Positions 13,176 to 13,226 of a stretch of DNA of 13,226 bases are shown here, piece by piece; within the stretch, counting starts at the first letter, position 1, and every line of letters starts with the position of its first letter. Position numbers and translations under genes: made by a program. Source of the stretch: CAISGS01 sp044376615 (GTDB lineage Bacteria; Pseudomonadota; Alphaproteobacteria; Caulobacterales; Caulobacteraceae); contig JBILKO010000068.1 of the NCBI GenBank assembly GCA_044376615.1, positions 1 to 13,226 on the forward strand. The letters are read 5' to 3'. The notes beneath the pieces are model-generated. The model did not search any database. It had not been told where the DNA came from and saw nothing but the letters and a program-made list of their open reading frames with translations.

Positions 13176-13226
13176 GTTGGATTATCGTTTGGTTGAATGG
13201 GTGGTGAATAGGTCCGCGCTTATTGC

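Overview
The window looks like chromosomal core sequence of an alphaproteobacterium, most probably of the Caulobacteraceae (Caulobacter, Phenylobacterium, Asticcacaulis, Brevundimonas). The clues are a CdnL-type CarD regulator beside a 7Fe ferredoxin, a second-type (RpoH2-like) sigma-32 factor, a DUF6481 protein, an SUV3-like helicase coupled to a small S4-domain protein, and a promoter ahead of rpmB that resembles the Caulobacter housekeeping consensus. This placement is by gene family and order; no database search was possible. I see no insertion sequence, integrase, phage gene or CRISPR array.

Layout: (1) 1-1710: two divergent, paralogous glutathione S-transferase-like genes, the left one cut by the window edge, closed by a strong terminator shared with rpmB. 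(2) 1734-3028: rpmB (L28) on the minus strand, diverging from an exported DUF3108 protein. (3) 3208-7339: an SUV3-like helicase, an S4-domain RNA-binding protein overlapping it by 4 bp, the ferredoxin fdxA, and the CarD/CdnL regulator behind a 317-bp leader region full of dyads. (4) 7474-8482: an RpoH-family sigma factor whose Shine-Dalgarno lies in a predicted hairpin, then tRNA-Arg(CCT). (5) 8696-9889: a run of small uncharacterised genes, including a possible 26-codon leader ORF. (6) 9918-12107: a Fur-box-preceded TonB-dependent siderophore receptor. (7) 12198-13175: an FMN enzyme usually annotated as nitronate monooxygenase but resembling the NADH:quinone reductase PA1024.

Functional theme: region 3-4 joins RNA metabolism (helicase, S4 protein), electron transfer (fdxA) and transcriptional control (CdnL stabilises the RNA polymerase open complex; RpoH-type sigma redirects polymerase under stress). 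Regions 6 and 7 appear independent.

I did not find a clearly new multi-gene system. The observations most worth checking are regulatory: SD sequestration ahead of the sigma factor, the mRNA 5'-end hairpin of rpmB, overlapping hairpins between fdxA and cdnL, the leader ORF at 8696, and the probably mis-placed start of the TonB receptor.
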